Assembly: GCF_028435365.1 (NCBI RefSeq)
Contig: NZ_JAGTJJ010000042.1
Span: forward strand, 32,380-96,379
DNA length: 64,000 nt
Source of the DNA: Polyangium jinanense
GTDB taxonomy: Bacteria > Myxococcota > Polyangia > Polyangiales > Polyangiaceae
Direction of reading: 5' to 3'
The position numbers were made by a program, and so were the translations under genes. The notes below the pieces were generated by a model that saw only the letters and a list, made by a program, of their open reading frames with translations, had not been told where the DNA came from and did no database searches. Position 1 is the first letter of the stretch. Every line of letters starts with the position of its first letter. This document shows positions 34,265 to 44,200 of the stretch, piece after piece.

Positions 34265-34294
34265 GTCACCCCTCGCCCTTCGGGTGACATTTTT
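34265..34294 (+). terminator. Terminator of the receptor/lipoprotein operon
   Basis: GTCACCC (34265-34271) pairs with GGGTGAC (34282-34288) over a ten-base loop, followed by ATTTTT. It starts 20 bases after the last stop codon of the operon. Confidence 0.65.
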
Positions 34295-34383
34295 CGTCAC
34301 CGGGGCGTGACGCACCGCAGCGCCTGCGGATGGCGCGCTCCGCTTTCTTGCATCGAAGCGCAGGATAAAGGACGATACGCGGA

Positions 34384-34399
34384 TGGCACGTGGCGTGCT
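34384..34399 (+). promoter_or_regulatory. Sigma-54 promoter for the pilin gene
   Basis: TGGCACG-TGGC-GTGCT matches the -24/-12 consensus TGGCACG-N4-TTGCT with one mismatch, and the GG and GC pairs are exactly ten bases apart. The expected start point is about 30 bases ahead of the ATG at 34430. The major pilin gene of Myxococcus is known to depend on sigma-54 and the activator PilR, so the site fits the gene. Confidence 0.75.
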
Positions 34400-34429
34400 T
34401 GACGCGCGCTCTCCGGGGGAACGAGGAAC

Positions 34430-35032
34430 ATGAAACGGCGGAGGGAGGGTCGAGGGTTTACCTTGGTCGAGCTGATGATCGTGGTCGCGATCATCGGCGT
34501 CCTGGCAGCGCTCGCCATTTTCGGCGTGCGGCGTTACCTCGCGGCGGCGAGGGTCAGCGAAGCGAAGCAGACCATCGGCGCCATCGCCCGTGGCATTGCA
34601 ATGCTCACCGAGCGCGCCGCGAAGAGCGAGGTCCTCCCCCTCGGCAGCCTCTCGGAGGCGAGCACCACGACCTGGTGCCCCGAATGCGGCGGCACCATGC
34701 TCTGCGTCGCGCCGCAAAACGTCCCCGCGGCCCGGAAATACCAGCCCGAAAACCTGAGCGGCAAGGACTTCGACCAGTGCTGCTGGCGCTGCGTCCGCTT
34801 CGGCCTCGATGACCCGACGTATTACCAATATCGGTATTCCGTGGGTCAAGCATATCTCGGCCCGCCCCTCGGCGGGCCCGACCCCGGCGCCACGGGCGTC
34901 GAGGTCGCCGCCGTGGGCGACCTCGACGGCGACCAATCCGTCAGCACGTTGACGCTCACCGCCACACGCGACGCGCCCACCGGCCAGCTCCGCTTTTCCA
35001 CGCAGGTCTTCGTGGCGAACGAAGACGAGTGA
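34430..35032 (+). CDS. Type IV prepilin with Cys motifs
   Basis: A 200-residue type IV pilin precursor. The short basic leader MKRRREGRG is followed by the cleavage/methylation site and hydrophobic helix FTLVELMIVVAIIGVLAALA with Glu at +5. The globular part has an unusual set of Cys residues (TWCPECGGTMLC and later QCCWRC) and aromatic-rich PTYYQYRYSVGQAY. A final GDLDGDQSVSTL segment resembles an Asp-rich metal loop. It stands alone without assembly genes nearby, so it may be the major pilin or an accessory pseudopilin. GAGGAA ribosome site and a sigma-54 promoter precede it. The stop is three bases from the convergent lon stop. Confidence 0.85.
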   Translation: MKRRREGRGFTLVELMIVVAIIGVLAALAIFGVRRYLAAARVSEAKQTIGAIARGIAMLTERAAKSEVLPLGSLSEASTTTWCPECGGTMLCVAPQNVPAARKYQPENLSGKDFDQCCWRCVRFGLDDPTYYQYRYSVGQAYLGPPLGGPDPGATGVEVAAVGDLDGDQSVSTLTLTATRDAPTGQLRFSTQVFVANEDE

Positions 35033-35035
35033 TCG

Positions 35036-37447
35036 TCACGCCGCCCGCGGCGTCTCCACCTCCACCGGCCAGGCGGCCGCAGGCACCGCGCGCAAAGCGA
35101 TCGTCAGCACCTCGTCGAGCGTCTCCACGAGGTGGAAATGCAGTGACCGCAGCACCTCCTCGGGCAGATCCTCGAGCTCGGCTTCATTGTCCCGCGGCAG
35201 GATGATCTCCGGAATGCCCGCCCGATGCGCGCCGAGCACCTTTTCCTTCACGCCGCCGATCGGCAAGACCCGCCCGCGCAGCGTGATTTCCCCGGTCATC
35301 GCGACATCACGCCGGACGCGTTTGCCCGAGAGCGCCGACACGATCGCCGTCGCCATCGTCACGCCCGCGCTCGGCCCGTCCTTCGGAATCGCGCCGGCGG
35401 GGACGTGGACGTGGATGTCCCGCCCCTCCAGCCGCTCCCGCGGCACGCCGAGCGCCGCGCTGTGCTCGCGTGCATATGTCAGCGCCGCGCGCCCGCTCTC
35501 TTTCATGACGTCGCCGAGTTGCCCCGTCAGCGCGAGCTCGCCCTTGCCCGGAACGATGCTCGCCTCGACGTGCATGATATCGCCGCCCTCCTGCGTGTAA
35601 TACATGCCCGTGGCGACCCCGAGTTCGTCTCGATCGAGCGCGGTCGTGGGCCGCATGCGTGGGCGCCGGAGGAGCGCCCGGACGTCCGCCACCGTCTCGA
35701 CCAGCACCCGCTGCGCCGCGCCCGTCGCAATACGATGGGCCGCTTTTCGCGCCAAGGAGCCGATCGCCCGTTCGAGCTGCCGCACGCCCGCCTCGTGCGT
35801 GTAACTCGTGATGACGTCGAGCAGCGCCGTGTCCGACACGACGAGCTGCTCCTCTTCGAGCGCGCACTCACGCCGCTGCCGCGGGAGCAGATACCGCCGG
35901 GCAATCTCGAGCTTTTCGATCTCGGTGTATCCCGGAAACGTGATCGTCTCCATGCGATCGAGCAGCGGCGCCGGAATGCCCTCGCGCAGGTTCGCCGTGC
36001 ACACGAAAAGGACCTCCGAAAGGTCGAACGGCAAACCCAGGTAATGGTCGACGAACGTCACGTTCTGCGCCGGATCGAGCACTTCCAGGAGCGCCGCCGC
36101 CGGATCGCCCTGGTACGAAACGCCGAGTTTGTCGATCTCGTCCAGCGTGAAGACGGGGTTCTTCGAGCCCACGCGCCGCATGCCCTGCAGGATGCGGCCG
36201 GGCATCGCGCCGACGTACGTGCGCCGGTGCCCGCGGATATCGGCCTCGTCGCGCGCGCCGCCGAGCGAGACGCGGATGTATTTGCGACCCATCGCCCGCG
36301 CGATGCTCTCCGCGATGCTCGTCTTTCCCGTGCCGGGCGGACCGAGGAAGAGCAGGATCGGCCCGCGCGCCGCCCGCTGTGCCCGCTCGGGCGCCGAAAT
36401 CTGCCCCTTCAGGCGCAATTTGATCACGCTGAGCAGCTCGAGCACCCGGTCCTTCACGTCGCCGAGGCCGTAATGGTCCTCGTCGAGGATCTGCCGCGCC
36501 ATTTCCAGATCGACGTGGTCGTCCGTCCGCCGATTCCACGGCAAATCGCCGACCCATTCGAGCCAGCTCGTCACGACCTGCGCCTCGGGCGAAGTCTCCC
36601 GGCTCATCCGCCGCAGCCGCCCGAGCTCGCGCCGCACCTCCTCGCGCACCTCGATCGGCAGATCCGCCGCGTCGATCTTCTTCTCCAGCCGATCCGCGAT
36701 GCCCGCCTCGTCCTCCTCGCCGAGCTCTTTCTGGATCGCCTTCAATTGCTCGCGCAGATAAAGCTCCCGCTGCCTTTCGCCGAGCTCCTCCTGCACCGTC
36801 GTCCGGATCTTCTCCTGCGTCTCGGCGATCCCGATTTGCCGATGCAAATGCACCGTGAGCGCGCGCAGCCGCTCCACGGTCCGCAAGGTCTCCAGGAGGC
36901 CCTGTTTCTCGGCCACCGGGAGATCGAGGTAAAACGCGACGTGATTCGCGAGCGCGCTCGGATCCTCGACGCCGCCGAGGAACTGCTCGAGCGCCTCTTT
37001 CGGCGCACCGCGGCGCTTGCCGTACTCGATCGCCCGCTCGCGCACCTCGCGGGCGAGCGCGAGCACGACCGCCTCCTCCCCCGGGCGGCGAGGCAGATCG
37101 GCGAGCTCCACGCAAGCCGCGCGCAGGATCCCGTCCTCCGTGACGTATCGCAGCGCCGTGGCGCGGCGCTCGCACTGCAAGACGAGCGAGAGCCCTGTCC
37201 CCAGACGCTGGACCTGGGCGATCCGTCCGATCACGCCGACCGCGAAAAGACTGCTCTCCGTGGGCTCTTCCGAGGTGTCACGTTGCGCGACGGCGAAGAC
37301 ACGCTTGTCCTCCCCGTCTGCGCGAAGCGCTATCTCCACCGCGCGCAAGGTCTTCAGCCTTCCTGCGGTGATCGGCGTCGCGAGCCCGGGAAACAGCACC
37401 GTGTCGCGCAGCGGTAGGACGGGCAGGGTGAACCGTTCGGCCATCAT
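35036..37447 (-). CDS. lon: ATP-dependent protease Lon
   Basis: An 803-residue cytoplasmic protease. Order: N-terminal substrate-binding domain (LPVLPLRDTVLFPGL), AAA module with Walker A GPPGTGKTSIAESIARAMG and Walker B FTLDEIDKLG, then the Ser-Lys protease domain with catalytic Ser693 in KDGPSAGV and Lys736 in GGVKEKVLGAHRAG. It degrades misfolded and regulatory proteins; myxobacteria use a Lon (BsgA/LonD) in development, but which paralogue this is cannot be said. A GGGGGAA site precedes the start; the first or second Met may be used. Confidence 0.95.
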   Translation of the reverse strand: MMAERFTLPVLPLRDTVLFPGLATPITAGRLKTLRAVEIALRADGEDKRVFAVAQRDTSEEPTESSLFAVGVIGRIAQVQRLGTGLSLVLQCERRATALRYVTEDGILRAACVELADLPRRPGEEAVVLALAREVRERAIEYGKRRGAPKEALEQFLGGVEDPSALANHVAFYLDLPVAEKQGLLETLRTVERLRALTVHLHRQIGIAETQEKIRTTVQEELGERQRELYLREQLKAIQKELGEEDEAGIADRLEKKIDAADLPIEVREEVRRELGRLRRMSRETSPEAQVVTSWLEWVGDLPWNRRTDDHVDLEMARQILDEDHYGLGDVKDRVLELLSVIKLRLKGQISAPERAQRAARGPILLFLGPPGTGKTSIAESIARAMGRKYIRVSLGGARDEADIRGHRRTYVGAMPGRILQGMRRVGSKNPVFTLDEIDKLGVSYQGDPAAALLEVLDPAQNVTFVDHYLGLPFDLSEVLFVCTANLREGIPAPLLDRMETITFPGYTEIEKLEIARRYLLPRQRRECALEEEQLVVSDTALLDVITSYTHEAGVRQLERAIGSLARKAAHRIATGAAQRVLVETVADVRALLRRPRMRPTTALDRDELGVATGMYYTQEGGDIMHVEASIVPGKGELALTGQLGDVMKESGRAALTYAREHSAALGVPRERLEGRDIHVHVPAGAIPKDGPSAGVTMATAIVSALSGKRVRRDVAMTGEITLRGRVLPIGGVKEKVLGAHRAGIPEIILPRDNEAELEDLPEEVLRSLHFHLVETLDEVLTIALRAVPAAAWPVEVETPRAA

Positions 37448-37617
37448 TTCCCCCGGATTTGGCGGTCAGATCGACGTTTGCGAGGGCCGTGCCATCGGGG
37501 ACGTCACCGTTCGTCCACCAAGAACGCCACCGATGCCCCTCCTCCGCGCCCGGGAGACACACGGAGCACGGAGCGAGCGCGCGGGCGCGGCGAATGATGT
37601 GGTAGGTTCGTCCCGCC

Positions 37618-38838
37618 ATGACCATCGAGATTCGCCTTCTCGGCCCCGAGCACGCGGACGAGTTTGCCCATCCCATCCTTACGGCCTTTGGCCTCCCGCC
37701 CTCGCCCGAGCGCGCGGAACGATCCCGGCGGCTCCCCGAGTTCGTCACACGGATCGGGGCCTATGACGGCAATGCGATCGTCGGCAGCGCCGGCGCGTTC
37801 GCCTTCGACTTCAGCACGCCCGGCGGCGGCACCGTGCCCACGTCGGGCCTGACGATGGTCGCAGTGATGCCGACGCACCGGAGGCGCGGCATCCTGCGCA
37901 AGCTCATCGAGCGACAGCTCGCCGACGCGCGCGACCGCGGACAGCCCATCGCGGCGCTCTGGGCGACCGAGGCGACGATTTATGGTCGCTTCGGGTACGG
38001 GATCGCCGCGTTCTCGGGCGACGTATCGATCGAGCGCGACCGATCCGCATTCGTGGGCTCGCCCGTCCCCTTTGAAGCGCATTTCGTGAGCGAAGCGGAG
38101 GCGCTCGAACGCATGCCGCCCCTCTACGAGCGCGCGCGCCGCGCAGCCCCGTGCATGCCGTCGCGCTCGCCCCTGTGGTGGAGCCTTCGGAGGCTTCTCG
38201 ATGTGGAGTCGACGCGGGCCGGATCGGGGCCGCTGCAGCGCGTGATCGTCAAGGTCGACGGCCGCGACGAGGGGTATGCGCTTTACCGCACCCGCCTCGA
38301 AATGACGGCCCCGCAGATCCCGGTCGTCACGGTGACGGTACAGGAGGCGATGGGCGCGTCGCCCGCGGGCACGCGCGCCGTGTGGCGGTACCTCTGCGAC
38401 ATCGATCTCGCGACGCGGATCAACGCCACGTGTTTATCCCCGGATCACCCGCTCTTCCTCCTGCTCGCGGAGCCGCGGCGCATGCATTACCGCACCTACG
38501 ACTCGGTGTGGGTCCGCATCGTGGACGTGCCTCGGGCGCTCGCAGCGCGACGTTATGGCGCGGAGGGCTCGATCGTGATCGAGGTCGACGACGAATTCTG
38601 CCCGTGGAACACGGGTCGGTATCGGCTCGACGCGGCCACCTCGCACGTGACGCGGACCGAGGACCCCTGTGATTTGCGGGTCTCGGCCGCGGCGCTCGGA
38701 TCGGCATACCTCGGCGGTTTTTCGTTCTCGCGCCTCGCGGAGATCGGAGGCGTCATTCCGCGGACCGAGGGCGCGCTCGAGCGCGCCGATCGCATGTTCG
38801 TCGGGTCGCGCCTCCCGTATTGCCCCGAAATCTTCTGA
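37618..38838 (+). CDS. Eis-like GNAT acetyltransferase
   Basis: A 406-residue protein with the three-part Eis layout: an N-terminal GNAT domain with the acetyl-CoA loop VAVMPTHRRRGILRKLIE (about 82-99), a second degenerate GNAT domain, and a C-terminal sterol-carrier-like domain. The chain ends YCPEIF; in Eis the C-terminal carboxylate of a terminal Phe is thought to act in catalysis, and Phe is last here. Eis proteins acetylate amines, including aminoglycosides. The physiological substrate is unknown. It is divergent from lon and its stop touches the stop of the next, convergent gene. Confidence 0.85.
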   Translation: MTIEIRLLGPEHADEFAHPILTAFGLPPSPERAERSRRLPEFVTRIGAYDGNAIVGSAGAFAFDFSTPGGGTVPTSGLTMVAVMPTHRRRGILRKLIERQLADARDRGQPIAALWATEATIYGRFGYGIAAFSGDVSIERDRSAFVGSPVPFEAHFVSEAEALERMPPLYERARRAAPCMPSRSPLWWSLRRLLDVESTRAGSGPLQRVIVKVDGRDEGYALYRTRLEMTAPQIPVVTVTVQEAMGASPAGTRAVWRYLCDIDLATRINATCLSPDHPLFLLLAEPRRMHYRTYDSVWVRIVDVPRALAARRYGAEGSIVIEVDDEFCPWNTGRYRLDAATSHVTRTEDPCDLRVSAAALGSAYLGGFSFSRLAEIGGVIPRTEGALERADRMFVGSRLPYCPEIF

Positions 38839-40923
38839 TTACTGCGGCATCCCCTGCTGCGGCGGCGGGGGCGGGCCCGGCGGCCTCGGGCCCCGGCCGC
38901 CCGGGGGCCTCAAACCCTTGGGAAAACGAGGCCTCGGCGGCCCGTCGTCCGGCCCCCCGCTCATCGGCACGCGGCGCGGGCCTTTCATTGCTCCCTCCTC
39001 GGCCGGATCCTCGGCGCGTGACATCAGCGGTTCGTCCGCGCCCTCGCGATCGTCGCCGCCGGCCCGGTCTTCGGCCTCGGCCTTCTTGTCGTCAGCCTCG
39101 GAATCGAAGGCGAGCCGCTCTGCGAGCGGCATCTCGGGCAGCTCGAGCAGCGCACCGTCCCCGAGAAACGGCAGGATGTTGATGTACGCGTTCATGGCGT
39201 GACAAACGGAGTCTGTCCGGACGTACCGTTCCCGAACGCTCCAGAACACGCCGCCCGCGGCCGCCTTCCGGTTCTTCACCACGAAATCGTTCTCGGGCGC
39301 GTAGGTGTATTGCATGATCTGCCGAACGGCGGCGACCACGGCGTCCTTGTAGGCGTCGCAGTTCTCCTTGCCCTTGTCCCGGCAGAACATGAATACCTCG
39401 CTCATGACCTCGGCGAGCCAGCCCGTGCCGCTGCTCGAAAGCGAGCCCTTCCAGCGCCCGTGCCGGTAGGCGTCCTCGGGACGCTTCCATTGCCGCCCGA
39501 GGAGCTCGCGCGAGCAGCGGAAGACCATGTCCTCGATGCGTTTGTCGCCGGTGGCCTTGGCGAAATCGAGCAGCGAGAGGACGAGCCAGGAGCTCGAAAT
39601 CGGGTTCGGCTTGCGGTACTCGTCGCCGACGTAGCAGCCCTGCGTTTCTACCTTCTGGGCGAGGTACATCGCCGTCGTCGCGGCGGCGTCGAGGTACTTC
39701 TTGTCCTTCGTCGCGCGGTTCAAACGCGAGAGCGCCGAGAGGACCTGCCCGGTATAAAGCGTCGACTCCTTCGCCTGCACCGCCCAGGGCCCGCCCTCGT
39801 GCTGGCTCAACGACGCGCGCACGGCGCCCGTGGGAAGCTGCATTGAAATGAGCCAATCCCCGGCCTTGCGCGCGGCGTCCATGTACTTCGCTTCCTTCGT
39901 CAGCGCGTGAAGCTCGAGCAGCGTGAAGATCGTCTTCGACGTCGTGCCGACGACCAGCTTTCGCTCGGGTTTGCCGCGCTTCAGATCGAGCGTGTAGAAA
40001 AACCCGCCCGCGGTGTGGTCGCGCTCGTCGCGGCTCTGCATCGAAAGAAGGAATTCGGCCGTGCTCTTCGTCTGGTCGAGCAGGCTCTTGTCCTTCTTCA
40101 TCGCGTGGAGCTTGAGCAGCGTGAAGCCCGTCGAGGCCGTGTAAATCGTGTGGAGCTCGGGCTCGAACGCATCCGCCGGGGCGTGATAGTACTTGTGCGC
40201 CCCCTTGTGCTCGGCGTCGAGGATGCGGAGCAGATACGCTTGCCCCTCGTCGATGCGCTTCGTGAGCAGCGCCTTGTCGAACGATCGGAGCGGGACGAGG
40301 CCGTGATCGAGCTCGAGCCCCTTGCCCTCGTGTTCGAGGATCGACATGCCGTGGTCGGGCAGCTCGATGGCGAGCCGCGTCGTCCCGAGCGCCTCCTTCG
40401 TCCCGCCCCCGGAAGCGACGGCGCGCCGCGTCGCTTCCTTGAGCGTCACGCATAAGGACGTGTCCGACGCTTCGCCGCGCGCCACCTGGGCGCCATCGCG
40501 ATATCCCCACACGACGGCGCGAAATGGCTTGGGCGATGTCACGGGAAGCTCGCAGGCCACGCTCTCCCCTTCCTTTTCGATCGCCGCGACCTTTCGCGCG
40601 AAGCCGAGCACGCGATCGCGAAAGACCTGATTCTCGAGCGGCGCGCCCGCATTGTCGGGGCCCGTGATCTTCGGGTCCGGCACCTTCGGCAGGTTCTCGG
40701 TGATCTTCGCGTCGAAGCGGTCGTCGTGCAGGTCCGGCCCGCGGACGCGCGCCTTCTTCTTCTCGGGCGCAATCGCCGCGCTCGCCGTGCCGCTCGGAGC
40801 CGGCGCCGCCTCGCTCTCCTTGCCGCTGTCGCGGTTGCAGCCCGCTGCGCCGACGAGGGACAACGCCGCCGCGGAGGCGAGCGCCGAGAACCAGGCTATC
40901 GAAATGGGGCTTCTCTGCCGCAT
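38839..40923 (-). CDS. Lipoprotein with alpha/alpha-barrel domain
   Basis: A 694-residue lipoprotein (signal peptide ending LSLVGAAGC). Residues about 240-590 contain repeated helical hairpins such as TIYTASTGFTLLKLHAMKKD, TIFTLLELHALTKEAKYMDA and STLYTGQVLSALSRL, a six-hairpin glycosidase or epimerase-like (alpha/alpha) barrel. The C-terminal ~100 residues are charged and end in a Pro-rich RPPGGRGPRPPGPPPPP tail. A sugar- or peptidoglycan-related activity is possible, but no catalytic residues can be assigned with confidence. ATG 40923 gives a clean signal peptide. Confidence 0.65.
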   Translation of the reverse strand: MRQRSPISIAWFSALASAAALSLVGAAGCNRDSGKESEAAPAPSGTASAAIAPEKKKARVRGPDLHDDRFDAKITENLPKVPDPKITGPDNAGAPLENQVFRDRVLGFARKVAAIEKEGESVACELPVTSPKPFRAVVWGYRDGAQVARGEASDTSLCVTLKEATRRAVASGGGTKEALGTTRLAIELPDHGMSILEHEGKGLELDHGLVPLRSFDKALLTKRIDEGQAYLLRILDAEHKGAHKYYHAPADAFEPELHTIYTASTGFTLLKLHAMKKDKSLLDQTKSTAEFLLSMQSRDERDHTAGGFFYTLDLKRGKPERKLVVGTTSKTIFTLLELHALTKEAKYMDAARKAGDWLISMQLPTGAVRASLSQHEGGPWAVQAKESTLYTGQVLSALSRLNRATKDKKYLDAAATTAMYLAQKVETQGCYVGDEYRKPNPISSSWLVLSLLDFAKATGDKRIEDMVFRCSRELLGRQWKRPEDAYRHGRWKGSLSSSGTGWLAEVMSEVFMFCRDKGKENCDAYKDAVVAAVRQIMQYTYAPENDFVVKNRKAAAGGVFWSVRERYVRTDSVCHAMNAYINILPFLGDGALLELPEMPLAERLAFDSEADDKKAEAEDRAGGDDREGADEPLMSRAEDPAEEGAMKGPRRVPMSGGPDDGPPRPRFPKGLRPPGGRGPRPPGPPPPPQQGMPQ

Positions 40924-41233
40924 GGAATGGTCCTGAAGGGAACTCCGACCCTTACCAAGGATCGCGGACCTGCGCAAGGCAGCACGAAATCGCCGCACGC
41001 CCCAGGCGTCCCCCGGGGACGGAGCGTCCGCGACACCGCAGCAGATATTTTGCACCCATACGGACAGCAGGTTTTCGCCATTGACGCAACGCACGACATC
41101 GTTGTGCGACATGTATGCCCATCGGCGCTCGCAAGTGTGGTGCGGCGGCGCCTTGACGTCCCCCGGATGCGTCGGTTAGGTAGGAAGGCTTTTATTCCTT
41201 CATCTTGTGTGAAGGACGAAGGGAGCGACATCG
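40924..41233. promoter_or_regulatory. Divergent intergenic region with nested hairpin arms
   Basis: A 310-base gap between the alpha/alpha-barrel and beta-propeller lipoprotein genes, with no credible gene. Near its right end CCTTC (41197-41201) can pair with GAAGG at 41184-41188, at 41211-41215, or within the ribosome site GAAGGGAG at 41218-41225. The first two make alternative hairpins and the third would hide the ribosome site. No confident promoter was found. Confidence 0.35.
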
Positions 41234-44200
41234 ATGCGCAGCTTCTTGAATCGTGGCCCCGTGGCACGAACGGCGGGTCTCTTGACGGCGCTATTGTTCG
41301 TGGCCGGGCCGGGATGCGCCACGAATACGGGTGATGGCGAGGAGAACACGGGCGAGAGCAAGGAGGCCGCGAAGGCCCAGACCTCGTTCCTGTCGGCCGA
41401 TCAGCCGAACTACCAGTTCACGTGGGGCGAAGAGGAGGAAGAGGAAGAGGAGGAAGAAGAAGAGGAGGAAGAGGAGCAGGAGCTCGAGGAGGGCGACATC
41501 TACCGTGTCATGAACAATGGCACCCTCCTGAACCTCAACTGGTATCGCGGCCTGCAGGTGATCGACGTCAGTGACGTGACCGAGCCCAAGGTCGTCGGCC
41601 AGCTCCAGGTGGGCGGCACGCCGGTCGAGATGTACGTCGACGGGACGCGCGCGATCCTCTTGATGAACGACTGGTACGGCTACAAGGGCAAACCGAACAG
41701 CCTCGAGGTCGACAGCACGTCGGGTGGCACCGTGCTCCTCGTCGACATCTCGAACCCGTCGAAGCCCGTGGTGCGCTCGCAGTACGACGTGCCTGGCTAC
41801 ATCCAGACGAGCCGCTACGCGAACGGCGCCACGCAGGACGCGCTGTTCGTCGCCGCGAGCCACTACGACTGGTTCATCAACGATCAAGGCTATTGGGAGT
41901 GGATCCAAGGCAGCACCGTGAAGAGCTTCGACGTCGGCCAGACGGCGATGACGGAGAAGAGCGAGCTGCCCCTCGGTGGCTACGTATCGGCCATCCACGC
42001 GGAGAACGAAGTGCTCCTCGTCGCGCGCGAGCAGCACTGGTGGTCGTCAGGGCAGAGCGACGTCGCTGTCATCGACATCTCCGACAACGGCGGCACGATG
42101 GTCCAGCGCGACGAGGTGACGGTCAACGGTTACATCCGGTCGCAATTCCACATGGACTACCGGAACGACCAGCTCCGGATCTTCTCGGGCCCGCAATGGA
42201 GCACGGGCGATCATAGCTACCTGCAGACGTACGACGCGTCGAACCTCGACAACGTCGTGCCGATCGACACGGTGGCGTTCGGCGAGAACATGTCGCTCTT
42301 CGCCGCGATCTTCCTCGATGATCGGGCGTTCGCCGTGACGTATCGCAACTACGATCCGTTCCACGCCTTCTCGATCGATCCGAACGGTCACGCCGAGGAG
42401 AAGAGCGAGTTCATCGTCTCCGGCTGGAACGACTTCTTCCGGCCCGCGTTCGACAACTCGCGCCTCATCGGCATCGGCGTCGATGATCAGAACGGCCGCA
42501 AGCTCGCCGTCAGCCTCTACGACATCACGAACCTCGAGAACCCGAACCCGCTGCTCGACCGCAAAGAGGTGGCCGGCGAGGATCACGGCTGGAACTGGTC
42601 CGAGGCGAACTGGGATCACCGCGCGTTCAGCGTGCTCCACGACGCGGTCAACGTGACGGCGCCGACGGGCCAGACCGAGACGGGCCTCGTGCTCCTGCCC
42701 TTCGCCGGCTACAAGATCGTGAACGGCAACTGGTCCTACGAGTCGGCCGTCCAGATCTTCACGTTCTCGAACTCGACGCTCACGCGGCGCGGCATCATGG
42801 ACCATACGGACGCGGTCCGCCGCACGTTCAAGCTCGACGCGACGAACGGGGCAAACCTGTCCGAGACAAACCTCCGCATCTGGGATCAATCGAACCTCGA
42901 CGCGCCCCAACAGGTCGGCGAGCTCGGCCTCGCGCCGGACTACGGGCAGGTCTGGGTCTTCGACGACCACCGCGCGCGCCTGCGCGGACCGGACTTCGAC
43001 GATTACTGGTACTGGTACGATCCGAACGCGATGGCCAAGGTCGAGATCATTCCGGACGACGAGCCCGTCGACACCGGCACGCCCGTGGCGACCATCGAGA
43101 TCCCGGTGAACGCGCACTACTACCAGGTGGGCGACCTGCTCGTCAGCGTCTCCGGCAAGTGGCTCGACTATCCGAACTTCGAGACGACCATCAAGGCGTG
43201 GGACCTCTCGGATCCGGCGCACCCGGTCGAGGCCGGCCAGCTCGTCACGACGGAGCTGCCGTACAGCTACTACTACTACGGTTACGGGGCCGGGGCCGTC
43301 GTCGGAAAGAAGTCGCTCGGGTTCATCTCGACGAACAATGTCCAGGGCGAGCCGGTCTCGATGGAGTACTGCTATTCGTACACCTACGACTGGTCGTCGT
43401 GCCGGGGCCAGGAGGGCTGCACGATCTTCACGGGCAGGCGCGAATGCCGGAAGATCAACGACGGCGCGCTCGACTACTGCGTCGGCGGGTTCGCGCAGTG
43501 CACCGATCACGCGGACGCGGAGTCGACCTGCGTCCCGCTCGACTGGTCGGAGGCGGAATCGCAGGCCTACACGTACTGCTACGGGAGCGAATACGAGGCG
43601 GCGCGCTTCCGGACGAAGGCAAAGCTCACGCTCGTGAATTTCTCGAACCCGTCGCAGCCGACGGTCCTCGCGCCGATCGACGTGACGGCCGGGCCGGACG
43701 AGGAGTTCGTCCAGGTGAACGCGGCCGACGACGACATCTATGTCACCGTCAAGAAGTCGGATGCCAAGCCCGGCGACACGCGCCCCTACGCGCGGTACTA
43801 CGTGAAGCAGCTCGAGCTGAAGCACCCGTCACAGCCGAAGCTCGAGGCCCCGATGAACGTGCCGGGCAGGTTCATCGCGAAGAAGGGCAACACCCTCTTC
43901 ACGCAGGATCTGGTCTGGGGCAACAGCCAGTACATCGAGACCGCCGTCGCGAAGCTGCAGATCAAGGGCAAGAAGGCCGAGCTCGACAACTATCACCACT
44001 TCGCGAACCGGTACGTCCATCAGCTCTTCATCGACGGCGACAGGCCGGTCGCCTCGCACAACCTCGTGTGGGAGCCCTACAGCTACTACACGAACAACAA
44101 TGACCGCTTCAGCGTCCTCAAGCCGAAGAGCGGCAACAACAATACGTTCCAGGTCCTGTCGAACGTGAAGCGCCCGGCCAACGCGAGCTTGCTCAGCGTC

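Noticed and set aside
41081..41110. TTGACG as a sigma-70 -35 box
   Set aside because: No acceptable -10 box at 16-18 bases; the match is probably chance.
42047..43825. Minus-strand frame across the beta-propeller gene
   Set aside because: Lacks domain similarity and lies antisense to a well-supported lipoprotein.
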